From: Mesodorylaimus sp. YZB2_4
Lineage: Eukaryota > Nematoda > Enoplea > Dorylaimida > Dorylaimidae
DNA: 64,000 bases
Reading direction: 5' to 3'
NCBI GenBank assembly: GCA_030248295.1
Contig: JASANH010000193.1
Location: 916,623 to 980,622 of the forward strand
Shown: positions 23,300 through 37,464 of the stretch, piece after piece
Position numbering within the stretch: position 1 is the first letter of the stretch
How the letters are laid out: every line of letters begins with the position of its first letter
Made by a program: the position numbers and the translations under genes
The notes under the pieces: model-generated
What the model was told of the DNA's origin: nothing
What the model saw: the letters and a program-made list of their open reading frames with translations, nothing else
The model's database searches: none

Positions 23300-24284
23300 A
23301 AATTAGGCAGTGCGGAAGGGGCTGTTATAAGATTATATCAGTGATGGTGTACTATTGCAGATGACGAAAAAGAAACACGGAGTGTGCATGACCGGTGTGC
23401 ATGAGTGTGAATCTTGAACGGAGTGGCCGAGAGGACAACTGGACATACAGTAGATGGAGGAGGTACAGTAGCTGTGGCAAATCGACATGTTTCTCTGATT
23501 GACTTCTGGTGCCTGGAATAGTGAATCCCATTGGAGCGTCTCGCCTCGTCACGACTTCACCAGGTTCTTGAATGAGTTTCGAGCAGACACCAACCGTTTG
23601 CGTCTCGATTAAGAGTGAGTCTGCGTATTTTGCGTGGCTGAATTTCAGCATCTGTGATTGCAGAGATCTGGAAATAGAACCTGAAGCCGACGCTGAGAAG
23701 ATAAAAAGAGCAAAGGAAGACGGCATTATGCTCGGAAGAACGAAACTACCACTCCACAAATATTTGTCGACCAAGTAACCATGACAGCTTGAAGAACGCG
23801 ATTGTTGGAAGTGATGACATGATTTTCCGAGACGACAGACGGATCTCGTGATTCTATTACAGTAGGTCGCCTACTGGGACGCAAGCAATTCGATAGTTGC
23901 CAGCGATATTCCCGAATTGTGTCTGTGACGTGATGAGACACCAAATCACATCGCGAGTGCATGGTGAGTCACATGCGTCTGCTTGTCAGTGCATGTGGCT
24001 GTTCATATTCGCAGTGCATCTGACCATAAGCAGAATGGTGGACGGTACGTGGGCACTTTCATCCAATAGATGTCCCTCGATATGACTTTCGCTAAACATG
24101 CAGCGTCTTGCTGTCGTGTGTTCGACCTCGTTCCTTACTGCCCTACGAAATGACATCGCACGGACCACGTGGTTTCTGTTTCTTGAGGCGCACGCCATCG
24201 AGTACATGTCGGCACATCGAGCATACACATCAGGGCGCACACGAAAGCGCGAACATTCACGACATCACCAGCATCACCATGCGA
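23300..24284. other. Intergenic stretch, no supportable gene
   Basis: Overlapping short frames exist on both strands around 23.35-23.78 kb, but neither shows a known motif or splice support. I see no repeat family here. Confidence 0.4.
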
Positions 24285-24725
24285 TCACTTCTTGGCCGTG
24301 TTTTGCAGTTGGAGACTCGGCTGCTTTTTGAGGTCGATGATCGACTTCGCCTTTCCCGATTTACCGCCGATGGCGCTCTGAGCGGGCTTCTCGGACGTGA
24401 GTTTCAGTTCGGGACCCTTGGCCGACGGAGCCGACGTCATTGACTTTGCCTTTTGCGAGCCACCTGCAGCCGGCGATTCTTTGGCTGACGGTTCTTTGGG
24501 AGCTTCGGGAGCGTCGCCAGCTGGGGCCGGTGCTTCTCCTCCTTCGGGTGCGGCTGGCGGCGGCGCCTCTTCTTTCGGCTCGTCTTTCGGCTTCGAGCCG
24601 CCGCACAGGACGACGATCAAGGCGATGCTCAACGACACGCACGCCGTCACCACGCCGCCCAACACAGCCATCATCCATTGCTGCTGCTCGATCACCGATT
24701 GACTCATTTCGGGTATCGGCGCCAT
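24285..24725 (-). CDS. Putative single-pass membrane protein with Ala/Pro/Lys-rich tail
   Basis: From the ATG at 24,725 the minus-strand frame gives 146 residues: a short polar N-terminus (MAPIPEMSQSVIEQQQ), one membrane helix at about residues 18-42 (WMMAVLGGVVTACVSLSIAL, then IVVLCGG), and a tail that is first acidic and Pro/Ala-rich (PKEEAPPPAAPEGGEAP) and then basic, ending LQLQNTAKK. A second in-frame ATG lies six codons later. An acceptor-like CCACAG further upstream suggests that a 5' exon may exist. I do not recognise the family. The architecture is similar in outline to the gene at 10.8-11.6 kb, though the sequences are not alike. Confidence 0.5.
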   Translation of the reverse strand: MAPIPEMSQSVIEQQQWMMAVLGGVVTACVSLSIALIVVLCGGSKPKDEPKEEAPPPAAPEGGEAPAPAGDAPEAPKEPSAKESPAAGGSQKAKSMTSAPSAKGPELKLTSEKPAQSAIGGKSGKAKSIIDLKKQPSLQLQNTAKK

Positions 24726-25011
24726 TGCTCGCACGCTCGTACCCTTCCTTCGATTCTTGACACGCCTGTGGACCGGTTCGACCTCTACTCGCACGTGTTC
24801 GGAATGACAGGGGTTGCCTGGAGTGCTGCTTACATATATGCCCGCTCAAGAAGAAAAATGTAAAGTAGTGTAAAAAACAATCTGCAAACACTCTCGCATT
24901 TTGACGATTTTATGGAAAGGAAAATGCACCTCGCGATGGCTGACAGCAAGCGCTGCAGCTTTTGATGCACCTGTCCCATCTACAGTATGTAAGGCCCGTT
25001 AGTGTAAGTTC

Positions 25012-25296
25012 TTATCAGACGCCCATTCAGTCACCACCGTTGCACATCATCGATCACAGATCACTTGGCGGGCTGACCGAGCTTCGAGCCGAACACATTC
25101 ATGAACACTTCTTGGATGATGGGGAACGAGACTTGACCCTTGTCGTCGGCCTTCGTCTTCAGCTGGGCCTTGGCCTGGTTCACTTCGTCCGCCGTGGCCA
25201 CGTTGCCGCTCACCAACTGCGCGAACACGGCGTCCAGCATCTCGATCGGCACCGTCACGCCCTGACCCATCTGCTTCAGTTTCTGAAAAGGGAATG
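25012..25296 (-). pseudogene. Nearly exact copy of the last exon of the 14.9-15.5 kb gene
   Basis: This stretch matches 14,874-15,158 almost base for base, including all 74 codons of the last exon, the acceptor (CTTTTCAG) and part of the intron. The similarity stops abruptly on both sides. The upstream exons of the parent are not present nearby, so this is either an isolated duplicated exon or the end of a chimeric gene. Conservation at this level implies a recent copy event or gene conversion. Confidence 0.65.
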
Positions 25297-25663
25297 CCGT
25301 CAGAGAAGCCTCCTCTCACCTTCCCTGCAACATCGGGACGAGTCATGTGTGTCAATGCAGCTGTAAAAACTAGCTACAGGCACTTTGACTTGTCTTATCA
25401 CCGACGGCCAAGATCATTCTTAACGTTCCACTTCACTTCTTTTATAAAGGGATGCATAGCAAAAAATATTTTTATAAAACCATTACTCCGGCCAAAAACT
25501 TTTGATCGTAATCAAAAGAGTAGCCTTGCTTCCCGCCACGACCTCTCGTGCTTTTAAAGCCAATCCTCGAAGATACCAAGTCGCATGGACAGTACATGGG
25601 ACAAAATACACCTAGTCTATCTCAAATATAAAAATACACATTTTCATTTTTTGCTAATACACA

Positions 25664-27633
25664 TCACAATTCGTTCTTCCGTCTATCCTCGCGTTCATCG
25701 TCATATTCTTCTTCTAGTAGTAGATTGACCTTTTGTGAAACCCGTTTACAACCGGAAGAGGAATAGACGTCCTCGCCCTTGGGAAAGAACTGGAGCATGT
25801 CGGCTACGCGTCGCACACGGTCATCACCCGGATTATTGATTCCCCGCCATCGAAAGTGATCTCTGATGCATAATTTGACATGGTCTAATTCGAGAGGCAA
25901 AAATGGAACGAAATGATCGATTAGATTACTCGAGATCAATTGACTGAATTTCAAGGCTCCTAAAACAAGCAACCGTCACTATAAGACCTTGTAGTGAAAC
26001 ACTTCCAGAAGGTCCTGCCACACGTGCCTCGTGCATGCGACATCTAAGAACACAATCAAGCAGTGCTGAGACCAAAATACATCTCCTACTTGTTCCATGT
26101 ACTGACCCTGCTCTTCGTCTTTACGCCCGATCATAGCTCCGATATGCTGCAAGACACTGACAGCGTGCGCAATCCACCAACCCCACCAACCTGGTTCGTT
26201 ATAGGCGGCTACGTGGATCACTTTCTCCATTTCGGCTAGACTCAATGTCTCTCTTGCTTTGCCCTGTCTCCAATGGTCCAACGCTTTCTGAGTGATGTCA
26301 TTGCCAGCCGTGTTGCTAAAACAAAGAGCACACTGCAATGGTTTGAGGACTGGCCGAGTCATACCCAACCTCTCCTACCTTATAAAAATGAATATAGCCT
26401 TTCTATAATCAACACCATCCACCTCAGCGTGGTAATCAATAAATGGTTTGACGGCTTCCAAGATTCCGGCGTTCATTTCGTCCAATTCGTCAAATACGAA
26501 TAAACTTCTTTCGCAACGAGACACGTTGCCTCGAATCCAGTTTTGTAGAAGGCTCTGAAAAGTACTTACATACTCAAAAGGGGATCCGAGGTTATGCCAA
26601 GACTTTACCTTGTCTCTGTCGATCTCGCTGGCGTGAGGAAAATGTAGCTTGGCGATGAACAAATGCACGTAACTGCTTTGCATTCCTTTCTTATAAAGAT
26701 GCTCGGCTATTATGCTGCTAACGTAATTCTTGCCACCTGAAAAAGAGACAACGAAACGTACAGTGGCTGATCGTGAGTCTAGTACAGTTCTGTTCTGCAC
26801 GGCAGCTCATTTTCGGTCTACGGTCGGTCAGTCGATCACCACTGATTCTAAAATTTTGACCTTATCTTTTGTACATAAATTTCTCCAAATGTCATCGACT
26901 CGTTTTGGTAAAATTAGGCTTAGCAGCATCTGGTTATTAAAATCACGGTTCGTCCTGGGCCAAGAACCATGGCCAGAAGGCCCTGGGCGGCTAACCCAAT
27001 GCTGTCAAAAGGAACCCAGAAGTAGATCAGATCAAGTAGAAAATCAGAGAAAGCACTTGGAAAAGCCCCCTCTCTCCCTGCCCTACCCCTATCAGTGCAG
27101 GAAGCTCGAGCTGGTCTAGTCTCCACATAAGTTTTAAGTACCACAAGTCCTGGTCAAATGGGACGAAAACACTGCACTCAAAAATATAGCTCCTTTCATG
27201 AAAGTGAACACAGTAGACTTGTTCTCCCATTCCCGTGCAATTAGCCCAACTCACCTCCAGTCCAACCATGGAAAGACATAACCAAGGCCTTCTCTGGACT
27301 TTTGTTCGACGTATGACCTCGTAACGCCCTGACCACCGTATCGATAACAAGATGCTGCCCGTACAGCCTTTGGTTGAGCGCTTCTTTCAAGCCTGAAAAG
27401 CCGCAGAAAGTGCAGCGCTTATCCTCAAAAAATCAAAGCGAGCTGTACTCACCAGCTACATTATTCGGAATGTAATCATCACTGCAACATTCATACCATT
27501 TGCATTTGAAATAATCGAATCCAGCTAGCAGGCTAGCGATCGAAAATGATGCCCCCACGGCCACACCCGTACTGATAAGCTCGCACCACACCGGAACCAC
27601 GACGAAACACCAGACGACCACGTGACGACGCAT
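25664..27633 (-). CDS. Torsin-family AAA+ ATPase
   Basis: Six minus-strand exons (27633-27453, 27392-27255, 26736-26609, 26554-26379, 26315-26191, 25959-25664) join in phase to 347 residues. Residues 1-30 form a signal or membrane anchor. Torsin hallmarks follow: [20 protein letters not shown], Walker [49 protein letters not shown] (Walker B), a sensor-1 [19 protein letters not shown], and the Cys-Lys of sensor 2 in SSGCKRV. Torsins act in the endoplasmic reticulum and nuclear envelope lumen and need a LULL1/LAP1-type activator. The Walker A has GGGKN where human torsinA has GTGKN. The C-terminal end is acidic and long ([16 protein letters not shown]) and finishes with KNEL, a near-KDEL retention-like signal. 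It is last in a four-gene minus-strand row. Confidence 0.93.
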
Positions 27634-27800
27634 ACTAAATCAAGATAGGCTTCTGTATCTAGATAGGGACTTACAATCAGTAGAATTATCAGATAATGTG
27701 GCTTATCACCTTATCAACAAACGCATCGACAATTTGCGAAGACCACTTTATTGTGCACAATAGGAGATCAGTCAACAGTCAAGAAATCGTATCGTTCCCC

Positions 27801-28235
27801 TCACTTCCCATTCGATTCTTCAGAGAACACTTTCGCAGCACCCAGATAAGATACCAATTTTGGCAGTGGATCCAAACTCGAAGTTGCTTTGTCCAAATTC
27901 CAATACATCAATCGATCGATTACTCCAATTAGTTGAAAATTGGACATTGGAGTACCACATCCGCTATTTGGTAGCGACTTCCCGATGCTGGCCTGGTAGA
28001 GGCGATACCCATTCTCTCCCAGTGCAACCTGAGCACCATCCAAGGGCCGGCCTCGAAAACTGGCCGTCTCCGTCTTATCATTCCCCACCGATCTAGTGGC
28101 ATCGAAGTATTCGGCCACTGGAGCTGGTCCTACGTAGTCGATTTTGCAAGGAAGAAGATGAATTACTGGCGTGACTGAAAGTCGATCCGAAGCTGCCTCA
28201 GCGACACTCATGGTGACAGCTGAAAGAGAAGCCAT
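27801..28235 (-). CDS. Ribonuclease H2 subunit C (RNASEH2C)
   Basis: A single minus-strand exon encodes 144 residues. The family features are clear: VIHLLPCKIDYVGPAPVAEY near residue 22, the SFRGRPLDGAQVALGENGYR block, and the C-terminal MYWNLD.....DPLPKL stretch. Human RNASEH2C has LHLLPCEV..DGPAPV, SFRGRCLRGEEV..P.G..GY and F.LWGLE in the same order. The subunit has no catalytic site; with subunit B it forms the scaffold for the catalytic A subunit in removing ribonucleotides from DNA. A TTTCAG lies about 20 bases before the start, a possible trans-splice acceptor. It stands 168 bases upstream of torsin and 237 bases after the PECR stop. Confidence 0.88.
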   Translation of the reverse strand: MASLSAVTMSVAEAASDRLSVTPVIHLLPCKIDYVGPAPVAEYFDATRSVGNDKTETASFRGRPLDGAQVALGENGYRLYQASIGKSLPNSGCGTPMSNFQLIGVIDRLMYWNLDKATSSLDPLPKLVSYLGAAKVFSEESNGK

Positions 28236-28471
28236 TTTGAAAAATAAGACTGAAACCCACAGTTAAATACAGCAAGGACTGTTGACCTCGCACAACCATC
28301 AGAAACCGAAAAACGAAAATGACAGCTTTACTATCCGATATTCCATAAGGCAAGGCACTGATAGCATGATCCAGTGCTTAGCTAACAATCACAATACTAG
28401 AATCTTCACCCTGCCTGGACAATACGATGCAGTCTGCCATGTTCCCGCCACCAAGGCGGCACTAGCAGCAC

Positions 28472-31335
<2,864 letters not shown>

Positions 31336-31686
31336 TTAAGGTCACTCCCTACACTCTGATTTCTCTAATTTAACAGACTTTTTGTCCCCAAGTGCAAACA
31401 ACACGTCAGTGCAAATTGGCGGCCAAGAGCAGACTGAGAGGAAAGGTCGAAGGTTTGACGACTACGTACGCAAAGGACCGCCAGCACAAACAGGTTTGTG
31501 CAAATATGCTGCATATTTTCAATCAATAATAGAGAATACAAGCTTTCGAAAATATAAAAATTTACAAATTGTGCTTGTAAAAGAACGGAAAAATACATTT
31601 TCTCCCGAGGTTCAAGCTGCATTTTAAAAAAGCTTATTCAGAAAATTGCTGCATATGTGTCAATGAGGCCCACAAATTTTATGCCA

Positions 31687-32974
31687 TCATTCGGGTAAAC
31701 GAGGCCCACCGTCTTGATAGTTGCCTGATATTTCAGCTCCACTGAAGTCAAAACCAGGTTGCTGGAAGAAGGAGGCTTCGTCATGCCTTTTCCTGATAAT
31801 ATAAAAGGCTAATTAGTTACCTCATTTTGGAATCGTTCCAAAGTCAGTTTTCTTTGCATTTGATCGAAAATAAAATCGTCTGCTTTGAACACGTCGCAGT
31901 CCTTGTTCGATGACTGTTGCAATAACGCTTTCCAACAATTGCTAGCGTCCGGGTTTGCTTTGGTCAAAAGGATACGAATGGATCGTTTATCTTCCAGTGT
32001 CCACGTACTGTCATTAGCTCGTACTACACCAAAAAGATTCCCCTGAAAAGAAACAAAACCAGGCTTATGAAAAGTCCAAATTCTTTGGCCCTGCATGAAA
32101 GGCATCAGATGATTCCAATAGACGGTTCCCAAGTGTCCATTTGTGGCAAAAAAAATCTTTGAACATCACTCCACAGGACAGCGGAACTGCGATGTACTAT
32201 GAACTAACTGAAAAAGGAGCAATTGTTTTGTTCGCAAACTAAAGCAAACGAAAGGAAGTTTTATCAAAAAGAAATGGAAATCCTGTCTTAAAATAATTTT
32301 GAATCACGTTGCAACGACTAATCGCATGTTAATGTTTAATTTTATTTTTTTTATGGAAAAATTTTTGGTGCATGTGAGGCTCTTTCTTTTACTGACCGTA
32401 AGCCAATACCGGAAGAGCTTGCCCGAAATACTAAAGCTGTCTAATTAGGGACTCCTGAATCATAAAGACATCATGTTAAGAAGTTTACCACTCATGATTA
32501 TTAGCAGACGCTGCTGATTTTAGCAGACGTTGAATGATTTTTGCACAACGGGAACAAACACCCCTTTACGAACCAACATAGTTTCTGGCTATCCAACGAT
32601 AAAAATTTTTTAAGAGTTTTTTCGAAATTTCACGATCAAAACAGGTGAAAATTTATACATACAGTAAAACTATAGGTGAATAGTTTTTCGCCATCCAGGG
32701 TTCAATGCCTTGCACGCGTCGAAACCGATATTCCCGTTTTAAGCCCAGGTGGCCAGGTATGTATTTCGACTCTGGCACGTTATCTTACCTGAATAATCGA
32801 CTCTCCGTTCACAGTACATCGGAGGTATTGAGGCTTGATTTCGCATTGGACTTGCTTCGAACTAATCGGGTCCGGTCGGTTTATTTCGACGAACACTTCG
32901 CCAATCGTCTGCCACCACGAACCCCACGTTGTCGGACAAACCACAATTCCCGAACGCTCGTCAAAGTTTGACAT
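31687..32974 (-). CDS. NudC domain-containing protein 2 (NUDCD2)
   Basis: Three minus-strand exons (32974-32789, 32042-31821, 31761-31687) give 160 residues; human NUDCD2 has 157. The N-terminus FDERSGIVVCPTTWGSWWQT matches the human start FEERSGVV.CGT.WG.W.QT. The CS/p23-like domain follows (VFVEINRP, VQCEIKP, STWTLEDKRSIRILLTKAN, NCWKALL). The C-terminal signature is nearly identical to the human one: DQMQRKLTLERFQNE and PGFDFSGAEISGNY. NudC-domain proteins work as Hsp90-linked co-chaperones; NUDCD2 has been tied to LIS1 stability and dynein function. It is the first gene of the minus-strand row, with its stop 361 bases before the PECR start. Confidence 0.93.
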
Positions 32975-34431
32975 CAAATTGCCCTTTTCTTGAACGTTTG
33001 AAAAACTCTTTGCAAAAACCAAACTACAGTAGATACATATCCCTCCCTCCCTCCGACGTGTCCGACGTCTATTGCTGTTTTTCCCGCGTTGTAGCAGTTT
33101 GAAAAACCCGGTAGCGCACAATTTGAAATGGTCCCAGATTGTGCGCATTTTTGGTACTGGGCCAAGATCTGGATCTGGAGCCGGAGCGGGGCAAATTATT
33201 GGATTGGAGTTGGACAGATATTTGCGGCTGAGAACGTGCGGTTGTGTACTGCAAAAACTTACGAAAAACAGCGTAGGCCTAAGCACTTTATTAATCCATT
33301 TCTGGAATTTGAATATTCAGCTCAGGACAAGGTAAAAGCCTGTGACCCCCTCGCTCTTCACGTTTTGTTTCAGTTTCGGGAAATACCCGATATTCATGTA
33401 CCGTCATACAAGCCTGTTTATTTAGGCCCCATAATCGAAATCAGTAGCAGTCGAACAGAGTTGCGACGAACCAGGTTTAATTAATTGGCCGAAAACCGTA
33501 ATGAGGCATCTGCTTCAGGTGGTTTGAGGATCCAAATTCGAGCGTACTGTACTGTATGCCAGACTAGACAGATCGGACAACTTTTTTAGTCATTTCGAAA
33601 CAGGTAGGTAGAATAAACCACTAGTTTATCAACATATCTTTAGGTCTAGTGAATGCGTATTTTTGCGCTATTGATTTTTCCCAGACGCGATTCGTGTTGA
33701 CACAAATGAATCACACTTGTTGAGCGGAACAACGGTGCGATAAGATACTCACACACACTGACTGTTCTCTTCCAGAGTGAAAGCTTGGGGTTGTTTTTTT
33801 GTGGTCGAAGAGATTGGGGGTTTTTATGCAGGAACTCGTTCCACTTCAATAAGTTCTGTAGGGACCCGACAGTAGTTATTTTTTGAGACGTTGCACAAGT
33901 GCCTTGGTAAAGGCTTCGAGTAAGTTGCCTCATGACTGCGCTCATTCAAGTTGGCTAGCTGTAATAATTGCGTCAGACGTGTGCCTGAACAAATGTGTTA
34001 GTGATGACTGTTCTGATTGATCTTTATAGGCCCAGTCAGGAAACGTTTAATCAAATATCTCTTCTCCGCTTATCACCGACAATCAGCTGAGTAACAAAAT
34101 TTTTGTGCTCTATCAAACTAGTAACTGTCTGATTTTATCACATTCTCGTACCTCGCAAAAAGGTGCTTAGTGATAAACGCTAGCCGCGCCTTGGCTCGTT
34201 TAGTCTGCTTGCGTAGTCTGTGCTGATCTGTCTGTTGAAGCAAGAGCATCAGTATTTGATGAGCGTTTCGACCTTTCAATCAGTTCCCGCGCATATGGCT
34301 TGTAATTATTGAGCTACATATTTTAGTGTTTTTTTTCAGGCCTTCCCTTACTGAGGTTAACCGTCCTATTTCCTGCAAATGCGTATGCACCACTAGTGAT
34401 TCCAAGACAGTCTTAGCCTCGATATTTCGCG
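32975..34431. other. Intergenic region between divergent genes
   Basis: The stretch separates NUDCD2 (minus) from the PPM1A-like gene (plus), so it should contain both promoters. I see no coding region with family support and no repeat copy. No core promoter element stood out. Confidence 0.45.
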
Positions 34432-36307
34432 ATGGGTGCGTTCCTGGACAAACCAAGAACGGAGAAATCGAACGAAGGTGGTCATGGCGCTGGTTTACGA
34501 TACGGCATTGCCGCAATGCAAGGGTGGCGAATCGAAATGGAAGATGCTCATACGGCAGCGGCAGGCGACGAAATGCCGACTCCTTGGACCGATTGGGCCT
34601 TCTTCGCCGTCTTCGATGGCCATGCTGGAAACAAAGTGGCTCGGTACTGTGCTTCGCATCTACTCGACTCCATATTGAACACGACTGAGATGCAAGAATT
34701 GGCCAAACAGATGCCTTTGGGATCGAAGAAATTGGATTCAAAGCAAATCGACACGATTTTGAAAGCTATAAAAACGGCCTTTTTATCATTGGACGAGAAA
34801 ATGAGGGCGTCTCCCGATTTGTACGGCGATAACGAACGGAGTGGTTCGACCGCAGTTTGCGCTTTATTGGCACCATCTCATATTTTTGTGGCCAATCTGG
34901 GCGATAGCCGAGCTTTGATCAGTCGCAATGGCGGCGTTTTCTTGGCAACCGAAGATCATAAGCCTTACCTCCCGAAAGAAAGAGACCGAATATTGAATGC
35001 TGGCGGCTCAGTTATGATTCAACGCGTCAATGGATCCTTGGCCGTTTCGAGGGCGTTTGGTGACTATGAATATAAAAGCGTTCCTGGATTCGGGCAAGTG
35101 TCGCAATTGGTTAGTCCTGAACCCGACGTCCAAGCAATCGAACGTGACGTTTCGACAGCAAAAGACGAATTTCTACTTTTGGCATGCGATGGTGTCTTCG
35201 ACGTTATGAGTAATCATGAATTATGCGACTTTGTGAGGAATCGATTGCGGGTGACTGATCGTCTGGACCTGATTTGCAATCAAGTTTTGGATTCGTGTTT
35301 GTCAAAGGTAAGATTGTTTTCTAGCGGGAAGGTATGGTGGTTTGATTAGAGAGTGGTAGCCCTTTGCTTTTGGGTCATTCTGCAATCTCCTTGGGAACTA
35401 TGGACTTTTACGTCCCGTGGGTGGCATCATGGGTCTGGAATTTCTATGGCCCACGCACTGGTTTGATTAATCCCTCCTGTTCGCATCCCTTTAAGTGTTC
35501 CTGGGGTCCCATCCCGCTTTGAATGTTCTAATATAATGTACTCTTCGGGTGGGGGTCTGTACAATGTGGATTATTGGTTTCATTTCACAAATGCTTTTGT
35601 TTCAGGGCAGTAAGGACAACATGAGCATTATCCTAGTCACATTCGCGGGTGCGCCGAAAGTATGTTCCGAGGCCGTCGACAAAGAACGCGAGCTGGAATC
35701 GCGGTTGCGAGAGCAAATACACAGTAAGCAGTGCAAGAAATATAAACTAGTCTAGAATGGGAACCAGTGGTGTGGGTTCGATTACTGGTGGGAGTTGATG
35801 GTTTTCATTCTGTCTCTTGATACAAACGTGACGTAGGCCGTTTCCTTATTCTTAAAAGTTGTAATGGCCTCTTCTCTTTGCACTGATCCAAGTTTTCTGT
35901 CATTCAGGCATTGTGAGCGTTGCGGACAGCGAGGACGAATTGGACGTGGATTACGTTTTACGAATTTTAATGAATCAAGAAATACCCGGAGTCCCACCCG
36001 GCGCAGGTCTTCATGCAATGTAAGTGTGCCTTACCCGATTTATGAAACTGAATAACCAGACACCTTGTCCAGGCGTTCGCTGGTGGAGTCCGAGTTGGAT
36101 GCCGAAGCGGCGAAGGTCTCGAACACTGCAAACCGTGGGGGGAGCGATGCAAATCAGTCGACGAAGAAGGAAGGTAGTCCAGCACCCCCGGTTGTGGTGT
36201 CCTCCTGTTCCTTGGCCATTGCGCCTGCTCGGTCGCCGTCCACTGCATTGACCGAGGCTAGTCCGAGCGATCCGAAATCGTCCCCTGATGGGTCTGGTAT
36301 GTGCTAG
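34432..36307 (+). CDS. PP2C-type phosphatase, PPM1A/PPM1B-like (copy 1, intact)
   Basis: Four exons (34432-35307, 35606-35723, 35908-36019, 36073-36307) join in phase to 446 residues. The N-terminus MGAFLDKPRTEKSN.GG is that of PPM1A (MGAFLDKP.MEK.N). PP2C motifs are complete: RYGIAAMQGWRIEMEDAHTA, FFAVFDGHAG, RSGSTAVCALL, ANLGDSRALISR, EDHKP, GSVMIQRVNGSLAVSRAFGD, LLLACDGVFDVM and SKDNMSIILV. The metal-binding Asp residues of MEDAH, DGHAG, ACDG and KDN are present. The PPM1A-type C-terminal helical domain follows (QEIPGVPPGAG and on), and a Ser/Pro/Ala-rich tail is specific to this gene. PPM1A removes phosphate from stress-kinase, SMAD and similar targets in cytoplasm and nucleus. Two relatives in the same orientation lie at 37.5 and 55.8 kb. 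Confidence 0.95.
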
Positions 36308-37133
36308 CGGCCGCAGTGTGTCAGCGGGTGCATGTTTCCTTGGTTGTCAGGGCGGATACATTGTGGATCACGACTCTAGGTCTGGTAGCGAGCGGATTGG
36401 ACAGTCGGATGCGCTTCCAAGTACTTGATGGTATTGATAAGGAGGAGGGAGGAAGTTTTTGTATAGACAGCAATAACCTCGAGTTGGGGCAGTTTTGTGG
36501 ATTGATGTCCCGACGCGATCAATGAGTTTAGAGGGCTCGAGTTGTGTGCGCTTTTCGTATTTTTAAAGTACAAGATCTTTTTTAAAATTGTATATGTAGC
36601 TTGCTATCTATTTTCGTGTTTTTTGGTGGGCGGTCTAGTTTTATTGAGTGAGATCGGGTCCTTTTCCTTTTTGTGATTGTACTTTCAGGAACCGTTTTGT
36701 GAGCAGTGTAAAGGAGCAGTGCGTGTGATTTTCTTAGATTGCTTCCTTTCGATTCGGATTTTGTTCTTTTCCTGTATCAGTGGGCAGTGATTTGGTCGTG
36801 CGTGTTGTATCCTGTCCTGTTGTGTGTATCGTGGCCGCTAATTATGTGCATCGTTTCTTGTGGTGTATGTGGAAGGAATGAAGTGGTGCCTCGCGAGCCT
36901 GAATGCGGCGGCATTGGCCAGTTTGGCTGTGGATGTTGCGGCCGCCTCTGCCCAGCCGAACAAAAAGCAGTGGTCGCATAAGGGTTTGTAACTCGGCCTA
37001 ATAGATTCGCACCATTGCAGCGGCATGAGGCTCGTGCCAGACAACATTTGCTAGGAGTGGCGAGAGAGCGCATTTTGAGAAGTCACCGCCTGTACTGTAC
37101 AGTACACAGGCAGTGGATAGTGTAACCCTCGTG
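36308..37133. other. Intergenic stretch after PPM1 copy 1
   Basis: It includes the probable 3' UTR of copy 1 and further non-coding sequence. No gene is seen. Confidence 0.45.
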
Positions 37134-37285
37134 CCTGGTAGGCCATGGCGAGTAGGAGAGAGTAATCGATACTCTTTCCTGGCTGGGAGACGTCAACCAC
37201 GTTGATGTGTCTTAGTCGTAGGACATACCTGCTCCAGTCGGAGTTTTTGTCCCGCCGACTTTGGTTGGCCACCTCCCTCCTACGT
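37134..37285 (+). repeat. Copy of the MITE-like element, right end lost
   Basis: It begins with the same 10-base terminus CCTGGTAGGC as the element at 49,874 and stays closely similar through GAGAGAGTAATCGATACTCT, CTGGCTGGGAGACGTCAACC and GGAGTTTTTGTCCCGCCGAC. The right terminus GCCTACCAGG is not present; similarity fades at about 37,280. Confidence 0.7.
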
Positions 37286-37464
37286 TTTGCGTTGGATAAT
37301 TCCACAATTGCAAAGCAGGGGGATCGTGAGTGGGCGGATTGCTCGAAGGCCCAAACATCTCCAGAGCCTTTTCAGTGCTATGGCCCTCCTTCTTTAGAAG
37401 CGGCACAGTTCGAACTGGGAACATGATTTTGCCACGGAGCAGGCCTCGAAGGCTGTCTCGGACA

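Noticed and set aside
23352..23778. Overlapping open frames on both strands
   Set aside because: Neither has a recognisable motif, and codon patterns do not favour one strand.
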